Positions 25,461-34,777 of a stretch of 36,225 nucleotides of DNA are shown piece after piece. The stretch lies in the NCBI GenBank assembly GCA_030679035.1, contig JAUXTH010000127.1:1-36225 (forward strand), given 5' to 3'. Source of the DNA: Methylobacter sp. (GTDB lineage Bacteria; Pseudomonadota; Gammaproteobacteria; Methylococcales; Methylomonadaceae). The position numbers were made by a program, and so were the translations under genes. The notes under the pieces were generated by a model, which was not told the origin of the DNA, searched no databases, and was given only the letters and a program-made list of their open reading frames with translations. How positions within the stretch are numbered: the first letter of the stretch is position 1; every line of letters starts with the position of its first letter.

Positions 25461-26302
25461 GATCCTGATGCGCCTCCTCCGCCAAAGCCGCCACCGCCGC
25501 CGCTCCATGAACTGCCGCCGCCACTGCTTCCGCCAAAACCACCGCCACTGGACCAGCTGTGCCCGTCAGTTGAACGAATCCCAACGATAAAAAAAATCAT
25601 GAGCCCGATAAACAACGCCAGGAAGAAAGTTACCCCAAAAACCAGCGCGGCTAGCACGCCGCTACCCAGGCCTGCCAGCACACCACCCATGACACGACCC
25701 ATCATTGCGGACAGCGCAAACCCCACAATCAAGCCGCCAAACAGAATGAACATAAAAGCCCCATCATTTTGCTGGTCGCCCTGATTTTCAGACGGCGCGG
25801 GCAAAGCCTCGCCCCCGATCAATCCAATTAACTGGGCAACCCCGGCATCAATGCCGCCCGCATAATCGCCATTCTTAAAATACGGGGTAATGGTCTCGGA
25901 AATCACCCGTTTGGCAACGGCATCGGGAATAACGCCTTCCAGGCCGTAACCGACTTCCAAGCGCAGCTTTCGGTCATCTTTGGCTACGATCAAGATCACG
26001 CCGTCATCAATGCCTTTGCGACCGATCTGCCATAAATCGGCAACCTCTATGCCAAACTCGGCTATATCTTTAGGCTCGGTGGTCGGGACGATTAACACCG
26101 CAATCTGGCTGCCTTTTTGGGTTTCGAATGCAGCCAACTTGTTTTCCAGGGCGGTAGCCTGTTCGGCACTGAGTGTGCCGGTAAGATCGGTAACGCGACG
26201 CGATAACTCGGGAACGCTAACGATCGCCCAAACCTTTATGCAAAACAACAGCAAAAAAAACCCGAGTCCGTAACGGGTACGGGGGGCTATCGCAGACAAC
26301 AT
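25454..26302 (-). CDS. YgcG-type TPM-domain membrane protein
   Basis: A protein of 282 residues with, in order: a signal peptide/N-terminal helix (~12-28), a TPM domain (~30-165: VTDLTGTLSAEQATALENKL, DDGVILIVAKDDRKLRLEVGYGLEG and FKNGDYAGGIDAGV), two hydrophobic segments (~190-255) and a Gly/Ser-rich tail ending GGGGASGSW. This is the classic YgcG layout, with the TPM domain outside the membrane. I take the ATG at 26302, one base after the lemA stop; a GTG at 26332 would overlap lemA and has no ribosome site. The partner of LemA in many genomes. Confidence 0.88.
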   Translation of the reverse strand: MLSAIAPRTRYGLGFFLLLFCIKVWAIVSVPELSRRVTDLTGTLSAEQATALENKLAAFETQKGSQIAVLIVPTTEPKDIAEFGIEVADLWQIGRKGIDDGVILIVAKDDRKLRLEVGYGLEGVIPDAVAKRVISETITPYFKNGDYAGGIDAGVAQLIGLIGGEALPAPSENQGDQQNDGAFMFILFGGLIVGFALSAMMGRVMGGVLAGLGSGVLAALVFGVTFFLALFIGLMIFFIVGIRSTDGHSWSSGGGFGGSSGGGSSWSGGGGGFGGGGASGSW

Positions 26303-26303
26303 C

Positions 26304-26909
26304 TTACTGACCGCCAACCTTTGCAGGCGCACTAAAATCGACTTTGGGCGGCTGCGCTATGGCTTGTTCATTTTCTACGGTAAAGCTCGGCTTGGTCTGA
26401 TAACCGAACATCATCGCGGTCAAGTTGGAAGGAAAAGACCGCACGGTAATATTGTATTCCTTGACCGCGGCAATATAGCGATTGCGTGCTACGGTGATGC
26501 GGTTTTCCGTGCCTTCCAGTTGCGCCTGCAAATCACGGAACAGGCCGTCGGCTTTCAGTTGCGGGTAGTTTTCCGCTACCGCGAGCAGCCGTGAAATCGC
26601 GCCGGTCATTTGCCCTTGGGCGGCAATAAACTTCTGGAACGCCTGTTCATCGTTGACCAATTCCGGCGTGGCCTGCAACGCCCCGACCTTGGCACGCGCC
26701 TCGGTCACTTCAGTCAGCACATCTTTTTCGTGAGCCGCATAGCCTTTCACCACATTCACCAAATTAGGCACCAGATCGGCCCGGCGCTGATACTGATTCA
26801 GCACTTCCGCCCACGTTGCCTTAATGTCCTCGTCGCTGGACTGTAGCGTGTTATAGCCGCAGCCGGACAAAACCGTCATCATCAACAAAACAATCAGCCG
26901 TTTAAACAT
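26304..26909 (-). CDS. lemA: LemA-family lipoprotein
   Basis: A protein of 201 residues with a lipobox LSGC (C17) and a long alpha-helical LemA domain: QYQRRADLVPNLVNVVKGYAAHEK (~40-63), then ITVARNRYIAAVKEYNITVRSFPSN (~137-161). It is predicted to be lipid-anchored. GGGAGG lies 5 bases before the ATG, a strong ribosome site. First gene of the lemA-TPM-TPM operon; function unknown, possibly envelope related. Confidence 0.92.
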   Translation of the reverse strand: MFKRLIVLLMMTVLSGCGYNTLQSSDEDIKATWAEVLNQYQRRADLVPNLVNVVKGYAAHEKDVLTEVTEARAKVGALQATPELVNDEQAFQKFIAAQGQMTGAISRLLAVAENYPQLKADGLFRDLQAQLEGTENRITVARNRYIAAVKEYNITVRSFPSNLTAMMFGYQTKPSFTVENEQAIAQPPKVDFSAPAKVGGQ

Positions 26910-26949
26910 ATCAACCTCCCAGCTTGCGATTTTAAAATTTATACGAACT

Positions 26950-27163
26950 GTCCACGAAAGACACGAAAAGCACGAAAAGCACGAAAAACTTTATATTTTT
27001 CGTAACTACTCAGCAGCCAAAAATAGAACGCAGATGACGCTGAGTACATGATGTGTAATATTTTTCTTGAAATATCTGCGCTCATCATATCCATCTGCGT
27101 CATCCGCGTTCCATTGTAATTTATGGTACTGGGTAGTTACTATTTTTCGTGCCTTTCGTGGAC
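26950..27163. repeat. nested inverted repeats between hppA and lemA
   Basis: Three pairs of inverted arms lie inside one another. Outer: GTCCACGAAAGACACGAAAA (26950-26969) with its inverse at 27144-27163, 19 of 20. Middle: GTAACTACTCAG (27002-27013) with CTGGGTAGTTAC (27129-27140), 11 of 12. Inner: GAACGCAGATGACGC (27026-27040) with GCGTCATCCGCGTTC (27097-27111), 14 of 15. The inner one is the family found at 32437-32591. The layout fits successive insertions, and it fills nearly the whole 258-base gap. Confidence 0.75.
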
Positions 27164-27167
27164 GCGC

Positions 27168-29294
27168 TTAAAAATTAAACCACCCCGAACCGAATGAAGT
27201 AGCAAAAACCAGACTGACGATGGTCATCAACTTGATCAAAATATTTAAAGACGGACCGCTGGTGTCTTTAAACGGATCTCCCACGGTGTCGCCGACCACG
27301 GCAGCTTTATGGGAATCGGAACCCTTGCCGCCGTATTGTCCTGTTTCTATCCATTTTTTCGCATTGTCCCAGGCGCCGCCTGCATTAGCCATCATCACCG
27401 CCAACAGAAAGCCGGACGACATGGTGCCGACCAACATACCCGCAAGGGCCTCTTTGCCCAACACATGTCCCACAACCAGAGGCACTACAACCGCCAATGC
27501 GCCGGGCAAGATCATTTCACGCAACGCGCTTTCGGTGCTGATGCCGACGCAGGTCGCATAATCAGGCTGTCCAGTGCCGTCCATCAAACCCGGAATTTCA
27601 CGGAACTGACGACGCACTTCAACCACAATCTCATGAGCCGCTTTACCGACCGCCATCATGGTCAGCGCGGAAAACAGATAAGGCATCATCGCGCCGATCA
27701 GGATACCCGGCAGCATCGTAGGCCCCAGGATATTCAAATTGTCGATTTTTGCCGCCGTCACATAAGCCGCCAATAAGGCCAACGCCGTCAACACCGCCGA
27801 GCCGATCGCAAAACCTTTACCGGTAGCCGCTGTAGTATTACCCAAACTGTCCAGCGCATCAGTGCGATGACGCACTTCAGCGGGCAAATGGCTCATTTCA
27901 GCGATGCCGCCAGCATTATCGGCGACAGGGCCGTAAGCATCGGTTGCCAGCGTCACACCTAAAGTGCTAAGCATACCCACGCCCGCCAGAGCTACCGCAT
28001 ACAAACCGGCAGCAAGAGTGCCGTCGGCCTTATGGCCGAGCCAAATACTCAGCAAGATAGACACTGCGACTATCAATACAGGGAATACGGTGCTCATCAT
28101 ACCGACAGCCAAACCTTGGATAATGGTCGTCGCCGCGCCGGTTTGCGTGGCATGAGCAATGGCTTGGGTGGGTTTGTCCGTGTAGGACGTGTAATATTCG
28201 GTCACATAGGCGATAGCATTGCCCGCCACCAAACCGACCAAGATAACCAGCCAGTAATTAAAACTGACACCCGAAATCAATATAGCAAGCAAAGAAAGCC
28301 CCAAAATGACCGCCGAAGCCCCCCAAACGGAATGACGTAGCGCCTTCAGCAAGTCATCCAGACTGGCGTTCTCGTCAATTTTTATCACATATTGTCCGAT
28401 AAAGCGGGTGATGCGGGCGATGATGGATTGATCTGCACTTTCCGACTTTTTCTGTTCTTCGCCGGTCACCATATATATGCCGAACAGGCTGGCAATGATG
28501 CCGACTGCGGCAACCAGGAAAGGCAGCCCGATAAAAGCAGGCGATTTAGCACCCAACGCCGCACCCAGCGTTGCAGCAGCAATAATCGAACCGCTGTAAC
28601 TTTCAAACAAGTCGGCGCCCATGCCCGCGACATCACCGACATTATCGCCCACATTGTCGGCAATCACGGCCGGATTGCGCGGATCGTCTTCGGGAATGCC
28701 TTGCTCGACCTTACCGACCAAGTCAGCGCCCACATCGGCGGCTTTGGTATAAATGCCGCCGCCGACCCTTGCAAAAAGCGCAATACTGCTGGCGCCAAAA
28801 CCGAAGCCGGTAATATAAGTTAGTTGATTCGGATTGCCGTTAAATATCAAAAACAACACCGTCATGCCGATCAGACTGAAACTGACCACCGCCATGCCCA
28901 TAATCGAGCCGCTGCCGAAGGCAACGCGCAAGCCTTCATGCAGATTGCGCCCTGCCGCTGCCGCAGTCCTAACATTGGCGCGAACCGCCACATACATGCC
29001 CAAATAGCCCGCACCTGCCGAAGCAATTGCGCCCACCACAAAGCAAAGTGCAGTCTGCCAGTGTAAAAAAGTGGCAATAACCGCCGCGACGATAACGACA
29101 AAAATTGCGATGACTCGATATTCACGCGACAAAAAAGCAGCAGATCCCTCTTGAATCGCCTTTGCAATAGCTTGCATCACTTCATTGCCGGGGTCATAGG
29201 CAAGAACGCGTCGTAATTCCCAAATCACGAATGCGCCCCCTGCAATACCCATCAACAATGCGATGACAACTGATGCAGATGTTGGAAACATCAT
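27168..29294 (-). CDS. hppA: K+-dependent membrane pyrophosphatase (H+ or Na+ pump)
   Basis: Inner-membrane pump that uses pyrophosphate hydrolysis to export H+ or Na+. It is 708 residues with ~16 membrane helices. Substrate-site motifs: [20 protein letters not shown] (187-206), then DNVGDNVGD (213-221), and [14 protein letters not shown] near the end. [10 protein letters not shown] (485-494) has Ala and Gly where K+-independent enzymes have Lys and Thr, so it should need K+. Ion choice (H+ versus Na+) cannot be read with certainty. GAGG lies 5 bases before the first ATG; the second ATG is equally possible. The 98-base gap upstream has an AAGCTTTTAAGCTT palindrome, and a TACAAT that could be a -10. 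Confidence 0.95.
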   Translation of the reverse strand: MMFPTSASVVIALLMGIAGGAFVIWELRRVLAYDPGNEVMQAIAKAIQEGSAAFLSREYRVIAIFVVIVAAVIATFLHWQTALCFVVGAIASAGAGYLGMYVAVRANVRTAAAAGRNLHEGLRVAFGSGSIMGMAVVSFSLIGMTVLFLIFNGNPNQLTYITGFGFGASSIALFARVGGGIYTKAADVGADLVGKVEQGIPEDDPRNPAVIADNVGDNVGDVAGMGADLFESYSGSIIAAATLGAALGAKSPAFIGLPFLVAAVGIIASLFGIYMVTGEEQKKSESADQSIIARITRFIGQYVIKIDENASLDDLLKALRHSVWGASAVILGLSLLAILISGVSFNYWLVILVGLVAGNAIAYVTEYYTSYTDKPTQAIAHATQTGAATTIIQGLAVGMMSTVFPVLIVAVSILLSIWLGHKADGTLAAGLYAVALAGVGMLSTLGVTLATDAYGPVADNAGGIAEMSHLPAEVRHRTDALDSLGNTTAATGKGFAIGSAVLTALALLAAYVTAAKIDNLNILGPTMLPGILIGAMMPYLFSALTMMAVGKAAHEIVVEVRRQFREIPGLMDGTGQPDYATCVGISTESALREMILPGALAVVVPLVVGHVLGKEALAGMLVGTMSSGFLLAVMMANAGGAWDNAKKWIETGQYGGKGSDSHKAAVVGDTVGDPFKDTSGPSLNILIKLMTIVSLVFATSFGSGWFNF

Positions 29295-29392
29295 AACTTC
29301 CTCTCCTCTTTGGTTAGTTTGGCTATAAGCTTAAAAGCTTGTGCCATTTTTTATTATTAGAATTGTACAGCTATGGCTATTAGAAACGGCAT

Positions 29393-29872
29393 TTAAGCAA
29401 GACGCAAATGTTTAAGTTTGGCGCAAGCCTCTCCGCCACTGATGTCAGGAGTTATTCTTAATTCCAACGCCTTCAATTGATTGAGCTCGACCTCATAATG
29501 CTCGATTTCACGCGTGGTGTTCGGCGGGCTGAAATGATATTGTTGGCGCAAAATCTCCCGGTAACAATCTTCATTATCCATTAACCAAAGCAGCACAAAC
29601 TCCTGAGTGCGCGATTGTTGCGGTTCATCGAACATCAGCACGATATGTTCGATAGTCCGGGGTTGATCGAAAACAACACGGATCGTTTGTTCGCCTGGAT
29701 TTGCCGCCTGCCATCCAACTTCCGAATCCTCCGTCAGCAACAAAGCCGACTCAACAGGGTGTTCCCTGCACTCCGAGGTAAACTCCACTTGGGCAAGATG
29801 ATCCAAATCCAGAAAATCCAGATCAGGAAATGGCAGGTTTTCAACGGTTTGGTTGATTAGTGTTTTGCGCAT
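29393..29872 (-). CDS. discoidin-like (galactose-binding fold) protein, unknown role
   Basis: A protein of 159 residues without signal peptide or membrane helix. From ~50 to the end it looks like a beta-sandwich of the F5/8-type-C/galactose-binding superfamily: VGWQAANPGEQTIRVVFDQPRTIEHIVLMFDE, EFVLLW, then EIEHYEVELNQLKALELRITPD and LKHLRLA. Ligand unknown. It is 98 bases upstream of hppA on the same strand, and co-transcription is possible. Its 5' side has an AGCGCC/GGCGCT hairpin (29897-29913). Confidence 0.7.
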   Translation of the reverse strand: MRKTLINQTVENLPFPDLDFLDLDHLAQVEFTSECREHPVESALLLTEDSEVGWQAANPGEQTIRVVFDQPRTIEHIVLMFDEPQQSRTQEFVLLWLMDNEDCYREILRQQYHFSPPNTTREIEHYEVELNQLKALELRITPDISGGEACAKLKHLRLA

Positions 29873-30252
29873 TATTGCTCGCCTGTTGCAGTGTGCAGCG
29901 CCGACTTGGCGCTTTCATATATTGAAAACAGTGTAAACCACCGCTGGACGATAATGAAAGATGAATATTTTTACCTACGGAAATGTAGCTTGACAGAAGC
30001 CCGGCAGGAGATACATCGCGTGCCTTTTCGATGCTCATCCATACTGAAAATATTGATACAGAAAATGAATTACCCGTAGAAATACTTTAAAAAATATCGC
30101 TCTTCCAACATTTGTAAATAGCGCTTGGCTTACGAATAGATCTGCAGCCCCCCCAGCTCAAAGTCAAACCTATTAACCGGTAAAATGGACATTTTACGCA
30201 AAATTCGCGCTATCATAATCAACAATTGTACTTGTCGAAACAGGCCTTTAAT
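29873..30252. other. 380-base divergent intergenic region
   Basis: It separates the minus-strand discoidin-like gene and the plus-strand antiporter, so promoters for both should lie here. Visible structures: the hairpin AGCGCC/GGCGCT (29897-29913) and the 18-base palindrome GTAAAATG-GA-CATTTTAC (30180-30197). Small open frames within it have no recognisable content. I could not assign -35/-10 pairs with confidence. Confidence 0.5.
30180..30197. promoter_or_regulatory. 18-base palindrome, candidate operator
   Basis: GTAAAATG and CATTTTAC form a perfect inverted repeat with a 2-base centre, 55 bases before the antiporter ATG. Such a symmetric site is a plausible repressor operator, but no regulator gene is adjacent, so this is inference. 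Confidence 0.35.
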
Positions 30253-31803
30253 ATGGAATTACTTTGGGTTGGTAGTGCTTATCTGACCGGTTTGATAACC
30301 AGCCGATTATATTTACCGCCATTGGTGGGCTATCTGGTGGCAGGATATATTTTGAATGCTGCCGGCGTTGAAGCCAACGAAACACTCAAGCATTTTGCAG
30401 ATATCGGAATTGAATTGCTATTGTTTACGGTCGGTCTGAAATTGAAACCTGCCTCGCTGTTACGGCGCGAAGTGCTTAGCGTCGGCAGCTTGCACTTACT
30501 TATCGTAACCTCAGTTTCTGCGCTGGTTTTCTTTGGCTTTAAAGGGCATGTTACCGGCGGCTTAGTGATGGGCGTGAGCCTGGCCTTCTCCAGTACGGTT
30601 CTCGCGATTAAGGTATTGGAAGATAGCGGCGAACTTTCCACTTTGTATGGCCGGGATGTTCTAAGCATATTGATCTTACAAGATATTGTTGCAATCGGCC
30701 TACTGGCTGTCGCCAATAACAAACAACCATCACCCTGGGCGCTTTGCCTATTGCTGTTGCCTTTTCTTCGCCCTTTGGCCTATCGGTTACTCAGTGCCAG
30801 TCGTGATGGCGAATTGAAATTGCTATTGGGCGTAACGCTGGCGATGGCGGGTGGTTTGCTGGCAGAAAACGTCGGTATTTCCAGCGACATTGGCGCATTA
30901 CTGATGGGTGTTATGTTGGCTGGACACGTCAACATAGACGATCTCGCCAATAAGCTATGGGGATTAAAGGAGATTTTTTTAGTCGCATTTTTCCTTCAGA
31001 TCGGTTTAGCCGATTTGCCGGGTCATGACGAAATTTTACAGGCGTTGACGCTAATATCGCTACTGCCATTGCAAGGCATACTTTTCTTTATGTTGTTTTT
31101 GCTGGTCGGGTTACGCGCGCGCACGGCTTTTGTTTCTTCGCTGGCGTTGATGACCTACAGTGAGTTTGCATTGATCACCTCGAATGTCGTCGTCGAAGCA
31201 AATCTTCTGCCTCCCGCCTGGGAATCTATAATCGGCTTGGCGGTAGCACTTTCTTTGGCGGTTGCCGCGCCATTAAATCGATTTTCTCACCGTCTGTTTT
31301 CCTTGCTGGAAACGACATTGGTTCGTTTTGAACGAAAGGTCGAACATCTGGACAAACTGCCCAGCAGTATCGGCGGCGCAGAATGGCTGGTGGTAGGCAT
31401 GGGGCGCACCGGTATTTCTGCATATTGCGCTTTTAACCAGCAGGATACTCGTGTGTTAGGGTTGGATGCTGACCCTACCGTACTGCAAAACTTACTGGCT
31501 GACGGACGCAGGGTGCTGTACGGTGATGCCGAAGACTCTGCGCTATGGGAGACATTACCCTTGGCGAAAATTAAAGGTATTATCCTGACCATGCCGGAAT
31601 TCGAGGTAAGATCGTCGTCGATAAAACAACTGAAAAACCTGCAATTCGACGGATCTATCGGTACGATTTGTTTTCATAACAACGAAGAAAGTGAACTTTA
31701 TCGGTTGGGAGCCACTTTTGTCATTCATCCGTTGACCGAAGCGGGCAAACAATTGACCGAACACATGTTGGGCTCAACACATAACATAGTAATATCACCC
31801 TGA
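30253..31803 (+). CDS. CPA2-family cation:proton antiporter with RCK domain (KefB/YbaL-like)
   Basis: A protein of 516 residues: about 12 membrane helices (~1-365) of the Na+/H+ exchanger fold (IGIELLLFTVGLKL, SLAFSSTVLAIKVLEDSGE, SILILQDIVAIGLL), then a cytosolic RCK/TrkA-N domain (~378-516) with the nucleotide-binding GMGRTG loop and an acidic residue in LGLDAD. Probably a K+/H+ or related antiporter gated by nucleotide. I take ATG 30253; the frame also has TTG 30226, adding 9 residues without a good ribosome site. The pqiA-like gene begins 16 bases after its stop, so co-transcription with the pqi genes is likely. Confidence 0.88.
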   Translation: MELLWVGSAYLTGLITSRLYLPPLVGYLVAGYILNAAGVEANETLKHFADIGIELLLFTVGLKLKPASLLRREVLSVGSLHLLIVTSVSALVFFGFKGHVTGGLVMGVSLAFSSTVLAIKVLEDSGELSTLYGRDVLSILILQDIVAIGLLAVANNKQPSPWALCLLLLPFLRPLAYRLLSASRDGELKLLLGVTLAMAGGLLAENVGISSDIGALLMGVMLAGHVNIDDLANKLWGLKEIFLVAFFLQIGLADLPGHDEILQALTLISLLPLQGILFFMLFLLVGLRARTAFVSSLALMTYSEFALITSNVVVEANLLPPAWESIIGLAVALSLAVAAPLNRFSHRLFSLLETTLVRFERKVEHLDKLPSSIGGAEWLVVGMGRTGISAYCAFNQQDTRVLGLDADPTVLQNLLADGRRVLYGDAEDSALWETLPLAKIKGIILTMPEFEVRSSSIKQLKNLQFDGSIGTICFHNNEESELYRLGATFVIHPLTEAGKQLTEHMLGSTHNIVISP

Positions 31804-31819
31804 ACACGAACCCAACAAC

Positions 31820-32437
31820 ATGAACCAAACAAACTTCACCGCCTGCCCCGAGTGTGATTTATTGCTCAACCCAGCCGCGCCTGTGGTGGGCGACAAGGCG
31901 CACTGTCCTCGTTGCGGCTACCTGCTGCAACGACCGCGCAAACAAAGCATCGAACGCACTTTTGCGCTGTCCATTGCCGGATTGATTTTAATGTTCCCAG
32001 CCAATTTGATGCCGCTGGTCGGCATCAAAATGCTGGGCGGCGCTAAAGACGGCACGTTGTGGTCGGGCGTGGTTGCGTTGTTTGAGGAACACCTATGGGG
32101 CGTTGCGGTGCTGGTGTTTTTATCCAGTATTTTGTTTCCGCTGCTGAACATTATTTTATCTTTGCTGATCAGCGCGCATCTTTATTTTAACCAACCGAAC
32201 CGGCATCTGGCGCACTGGATGCGCTGGCTGCAACACATGGATGAATGGGCGATGCTGGAGGTTTATATGCTGGGCATTATTGTCGCCTGCGTTAAACTTT
32301 CCGCCACTTCTGAACTTAAGTTCGGTTTTGGACTCTACGCGTTCGTTGCCCTGCTGATCGTAACCGGCATGCTGGCAAGCAGTCTGGATAAGGTGCTGTT
32401 CTGGCGGCAAATCGGATACTTGAGAAAAAAGAAATAG
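31820..32437 (+). CDS. pqiA: PqiA N-terminal half homologue (paraquat-inducible protein A)
   Basis: A protein of 205 residues with a zinc ribbon (CPECD, CPRCGY; ~9-33) and four membrane helices (~48-70, ~92-118, ~140-160 and ~168-190). It matches the first half of E. coli PqiA, a single ~417-residue protein made of two such units. It belongs with the second half (32603-33214), pqiB and pqiC in one cluster. PqiA-type proteins are the inner-membrane part of an MCE lipid transport bridge. The stop codon TAG abuts the inverted repeat at 32437. Confidence 0.9.
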   Translation: MNQTNFTACPECDLLLNPAAPVVGDKAHCPRCGYLLQRPRKQSIERTFALSIAGLILMFPANLMPLVGIKMLGGAKDGTLWSGVVALFEEHLWGVAVLVFLSSILFPLLNIILSLLISAHLYFNQPNRHLAHWMRWLQHMDEWAMLEVYMLGIIVACVKLSATSELKFGFGLYAFVALLIVTGMLASSLDKVLFWRQIGYLRKKK

Positions 32438-32591
32438 AACGCAGATGGCGCAGATTAATATGATAAGCACAGATAATATAACTATTCCCCATACCTTCAA
32501 CAGAACAAGAATTGGGCGAATTCAATCGATTTTCCTCAAAGCCGAATCAAGTAATCAGTGTTTATCTGCTCAATCCGCGTCATCTGCGTTC
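32437..32591. repeat. GAACGCAGATG-type element between the two pqiA halves
   Basis: The ends GAACGCAGATG (32437-32447) and CATCTGCGTTC (32581-32591) are perfect 11-base inverted repeats; pairing continues imperfectly inward (GCGCAGATTAATATGATAAGC against its inverse). The element is 155 bases with no coding content. It starts on the last base of the upstream stop codon and ends 11 bases before the next ATG. Relatives occur at 27026-27111 and, partly, at 3672-3713. Confidence 0.8.
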
Positions 32592-32602
32592 CATTCTCTG
32601 CC

Positions 32603-33214
32603 ATGAAATCCAAAAAAACCGCCCTAGCCCAAGGCTTTATCCGTTGTCACGATTGCGGCTGTTTATCGAAGCAGGCTGACAACAACAGCCATTGCCCGTT
32701 ATGCGGCGGCCGCTTGCACCCACGACTGCCCAACAGTTTTCAACGCACCGCCGCATTGCTGTTGAGTGCCTTCTGCCTGTATATTCCGGCCAATGTTTTC
32801 CCGATCATGACCGTCACGCGCTTGGGCGTCGGCGAGCCGCACACCATCATCGGCGGCATTATGGCGTTAATTCACGGTAATATGGTGCCTATCGCCATAC
32901 TGGTTCTGGTCGCCAGTATTCTGGTACCCTTGTTAAAACTGTTAGGTATCAGCCTATTATTACTCAACGTTCATTATCGCTGGCAAGCCCATGCAAAAAA
33001 ATGGACTATCCTATACCGAATTATCGCTTTTGTAGGCCGCTGGTCGATGCTGGATATTTTTATGATTTCAATTCTGGTATCTTTGGTCGACATGGGCGGT
33101 ATGGCGCAGGTTATCGCAGGGCCTGCGGCAACGGCATTTGCTGCGGTGGTGGTGTTAACCATGCTTGCCGCCAAAAATTTCGATCCACGTTTAATATGGG
33201 ATAACCAGCGCTAA
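32603..33214 (+). CDS. pqiA: PqiA C-terminal half homologue
   Basis: A protein of 203 residues. Zinc ribbon CHDCG and CPLCGG (~14-36), then four membrane helices (~47-65, ~88-118, ~130-152 and ~160-182), ending FDPRLIWDNQR, which corresponds to the FDPRLSWD end of E. coli PqiA. I start at ATG 32603, just after the repeat; the longer frame from 32558 lies in repeat sequence. pqiB begins one base after its stop, so they are co-translated. Together with the preceding gene it replaces the single two-unit PqiA. Confidence 0.9.
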   Translation: MKSKKTALAQGFIRCHDCGCLSKQADNNSHCPLCGGRLHPRLPNSFQRTAALLLSAFCLYIPANVFPIMTVTRLGVGEPHTIIGGIMALIHGNMVPIAILVLVASILVPLLKLLGISLLLLNVHYRWQAHAKKWTILYRIIAFVGRWSMLDIFMISILVSLVDMGGMAQVIAGPAATAFAAVVVLTMLAAKNFDPRLIWDNQR

Positions 33215-33215
33215 A

Positions 33216-34775
33216 ATGAATGACTTTATCGACCCTGATGCGTCAGAAGTGATCATCAATAAAAAAACCGAATTGCCGCTGGTATGGTTTTTACCCTTAA
33301 TCGCCCTGCTGGTCAGCGGCTGGCTAATAGCCAAATCCTATAATGAAAAAGGCCCGGTTATCACGATCAGCTTTCCAACTGCGGAAGGCCTGGAGGTGGA
33401 CAAAACCAAAATCAGATACCTGAATGTGGAAATCGGCAAAGTCACTGCGATCTCCATAAGCGACGATTTAAAAACCATTTTGGTTGCCGCGCAAATGAAC
33501 AGCACTGCGGCCGACTATTTGAACCAAAACACCAGCTTCTGGGTGGTGCGTCCTCAGGTTGGTTTGGGCGGGATTTCAGGACTAGGCACATTGCTCTCAG
33601 GGCCTTATATAGCGATCAAACCAGGCGATGGTTCCAGAGAGGATCATTTTACCGGACTGACCACCCCGCCCTCGTTAAAAAGCAGCGCCGAAGGGACGCA
33701 CTTCATTCTGGAAACCAACAATCTGGGCTCCATGAAACCGGGAACCCCGATCAATTTTCACGGCATAACCGTCGGCGAAGTGCTCAGCCACAAATTATCT
33801 GACGAAGCGGATGCGATACGCTTAACCGTTTTTATCAACAAACCCTACGACCAGTTCGTCAGAAAAAACACCCGCTTCTGGATAGACAGCGGCGTCGATT
33901 TATCCGCCGGCGCCGATGGCTTTAAAGTCAGAACCGGGCCGTTGATTTCCTTGTTAAGCGGCGGCATTGCCTTTCGCGCCTCTGCCGAGGACACGGTTGA
34001 AAACATCCAGCCTGAAAACAGCGTTTTCCCACTATACGACACCTATACGCTGTCGACCCAGATTGTTTATCAAAACACCTTAAAGTACGTCATGTATTTT
34101 AACGGTTCGGTACGCGGCTTGACCGTAGGCGCACCGGTGCAAATACGCGGCATTCCGATCGGCAAGGTCACCGAGATCAACCTGGAACTGGACAAGAAGA
34201 CCGCTGAAATCCACATTCCGGTCACCGTGGAACTGGAACCGCAGCGCATCAAGGAAATCAATAACGGCAGTGACATCAGCGATAAGGATATGATGGCGCA
34301 GCTGATCAAAAAAGGCCTGCGCGCCCAATTACAGACCGGCAGCCTGCTGACCGGACAGCTGCTGGTCGATCTCGATTTCCACCCGAAAAGCAAGATTGTG
34401 TTAAGCGACAATCAGAGTATCTACCCTGAGTTCCCTACCACCGCCAGCTCACTGGATCAGTTTACCCATTCCGCCAACATCATCATGGATAAAGTGGCCA
34501 AACTGCCGCTGGAGGACTTGACAACCGAGGCCAATAAAACCCTGCAAACATTGCAAGGCACATCAAAAGCGGCCACCGTCATGCTGGACACCACCGGCAA
34601 AACCATGGCTTCGGCACAGCAAGTCTTAAACACATTGGAACCCGGTTCCACCACCCACTACGAGCTGGAGCAATTGTTGCGGGAGCTTACCCAAGCGGCA
34701 AGTTCGGTCAAGCAACTGACCGACTATCTCGAACAAAATCCCAACTCCTTAATTCGCGGTAAAAAAGAGCAGTGA
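33216..34775 (+). CDS. pqiB: PqiB, MCE-domain intermembrane lipid transport protein
   Basis: A protein of 519 residues. One N-terminal membrane helix (~22-41), then three MCE domains (~45-135, ~160-250 and ~285-395), each with a strand-rich G-x-P/G-x-V/IGKV pattern (NVEIGKVTAI, GITVGEVLSH, GIPIGKVTEI), and a helical C-terminal tail (~410-515) that forms the tunnel needle in E. coli PqiB. It is slightly shorter than E. coli PqiB (546). It spans the periplasm, carrying phospholipid between membranes. Confidence 0.94.
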   Translation: MNDFIDPDASEVIINKKTELPLVWFLPLIALLVSGWLIAKSYNEKGPVITISFPTAEGLEVDKTKIRYLNVEIGKVTAISISDDLKTILVAAQMNSTAADYLNQNTSFWVVRPQVGLGGISGLGTLLSGPYIAIKPGDGSREDHFTGLTTPPSLKSSAEGTHFILETNNLGSMKPGTPINFHGITVGEVLSHKLSDEADAIRLTVFINKPYDQFVRKNTRFWIDSGVDLSAGADGFKVRTGPLISLLSGGIAFRASAEDTVENIQPENSVFPLYDTYTLSTQIVYQNTLKYVMYFNGSVRGLTVGAPVQIRGIPIGKVTEINLELDKKTAEIHIPVTVELEPQRIKEINNGSDISDKDMMAQLIKKGLRAQLQTGSLLTGQLLVDLDFHPKSKIVLSDNQSIYPEFPTTASSLDQFTHSANIIMDKVAKLPLEDLTTEANKTLQTLQGTSKAATVMLDTTGKTMASAQQVLNTLEPGSTTHYELEQLLRELTQAASSVKQLTDYLEQNPNSLIRGKKEQ

Positions 34776-34777
34776 CT

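Noticed and set aside
25461-25508. N-terminal extension of the second TPM protein
   Set aside because: The extra residues are an Arg/Trp-rich shadow of the glycine-rich tail of the gene in front; the ATG overlapping that gene's stop fits better.
1052-27163. Possible CRISPR array among the many short repeats
   Set aside because: Repeats are palindromic, dispersed over kilobases and not regularly spaced; no cas genes are seen.
27309-27776. 155-codon plus-strand frame
   Set aside because: It is antisense to the highly conserved C-terminal part of hppA.
30226-30252. TTG start for the antiporter
   Set aside because: It adds nine polar residues before the first helix; the ATG at 30253 is a better codon and gives the usual N-terminus.
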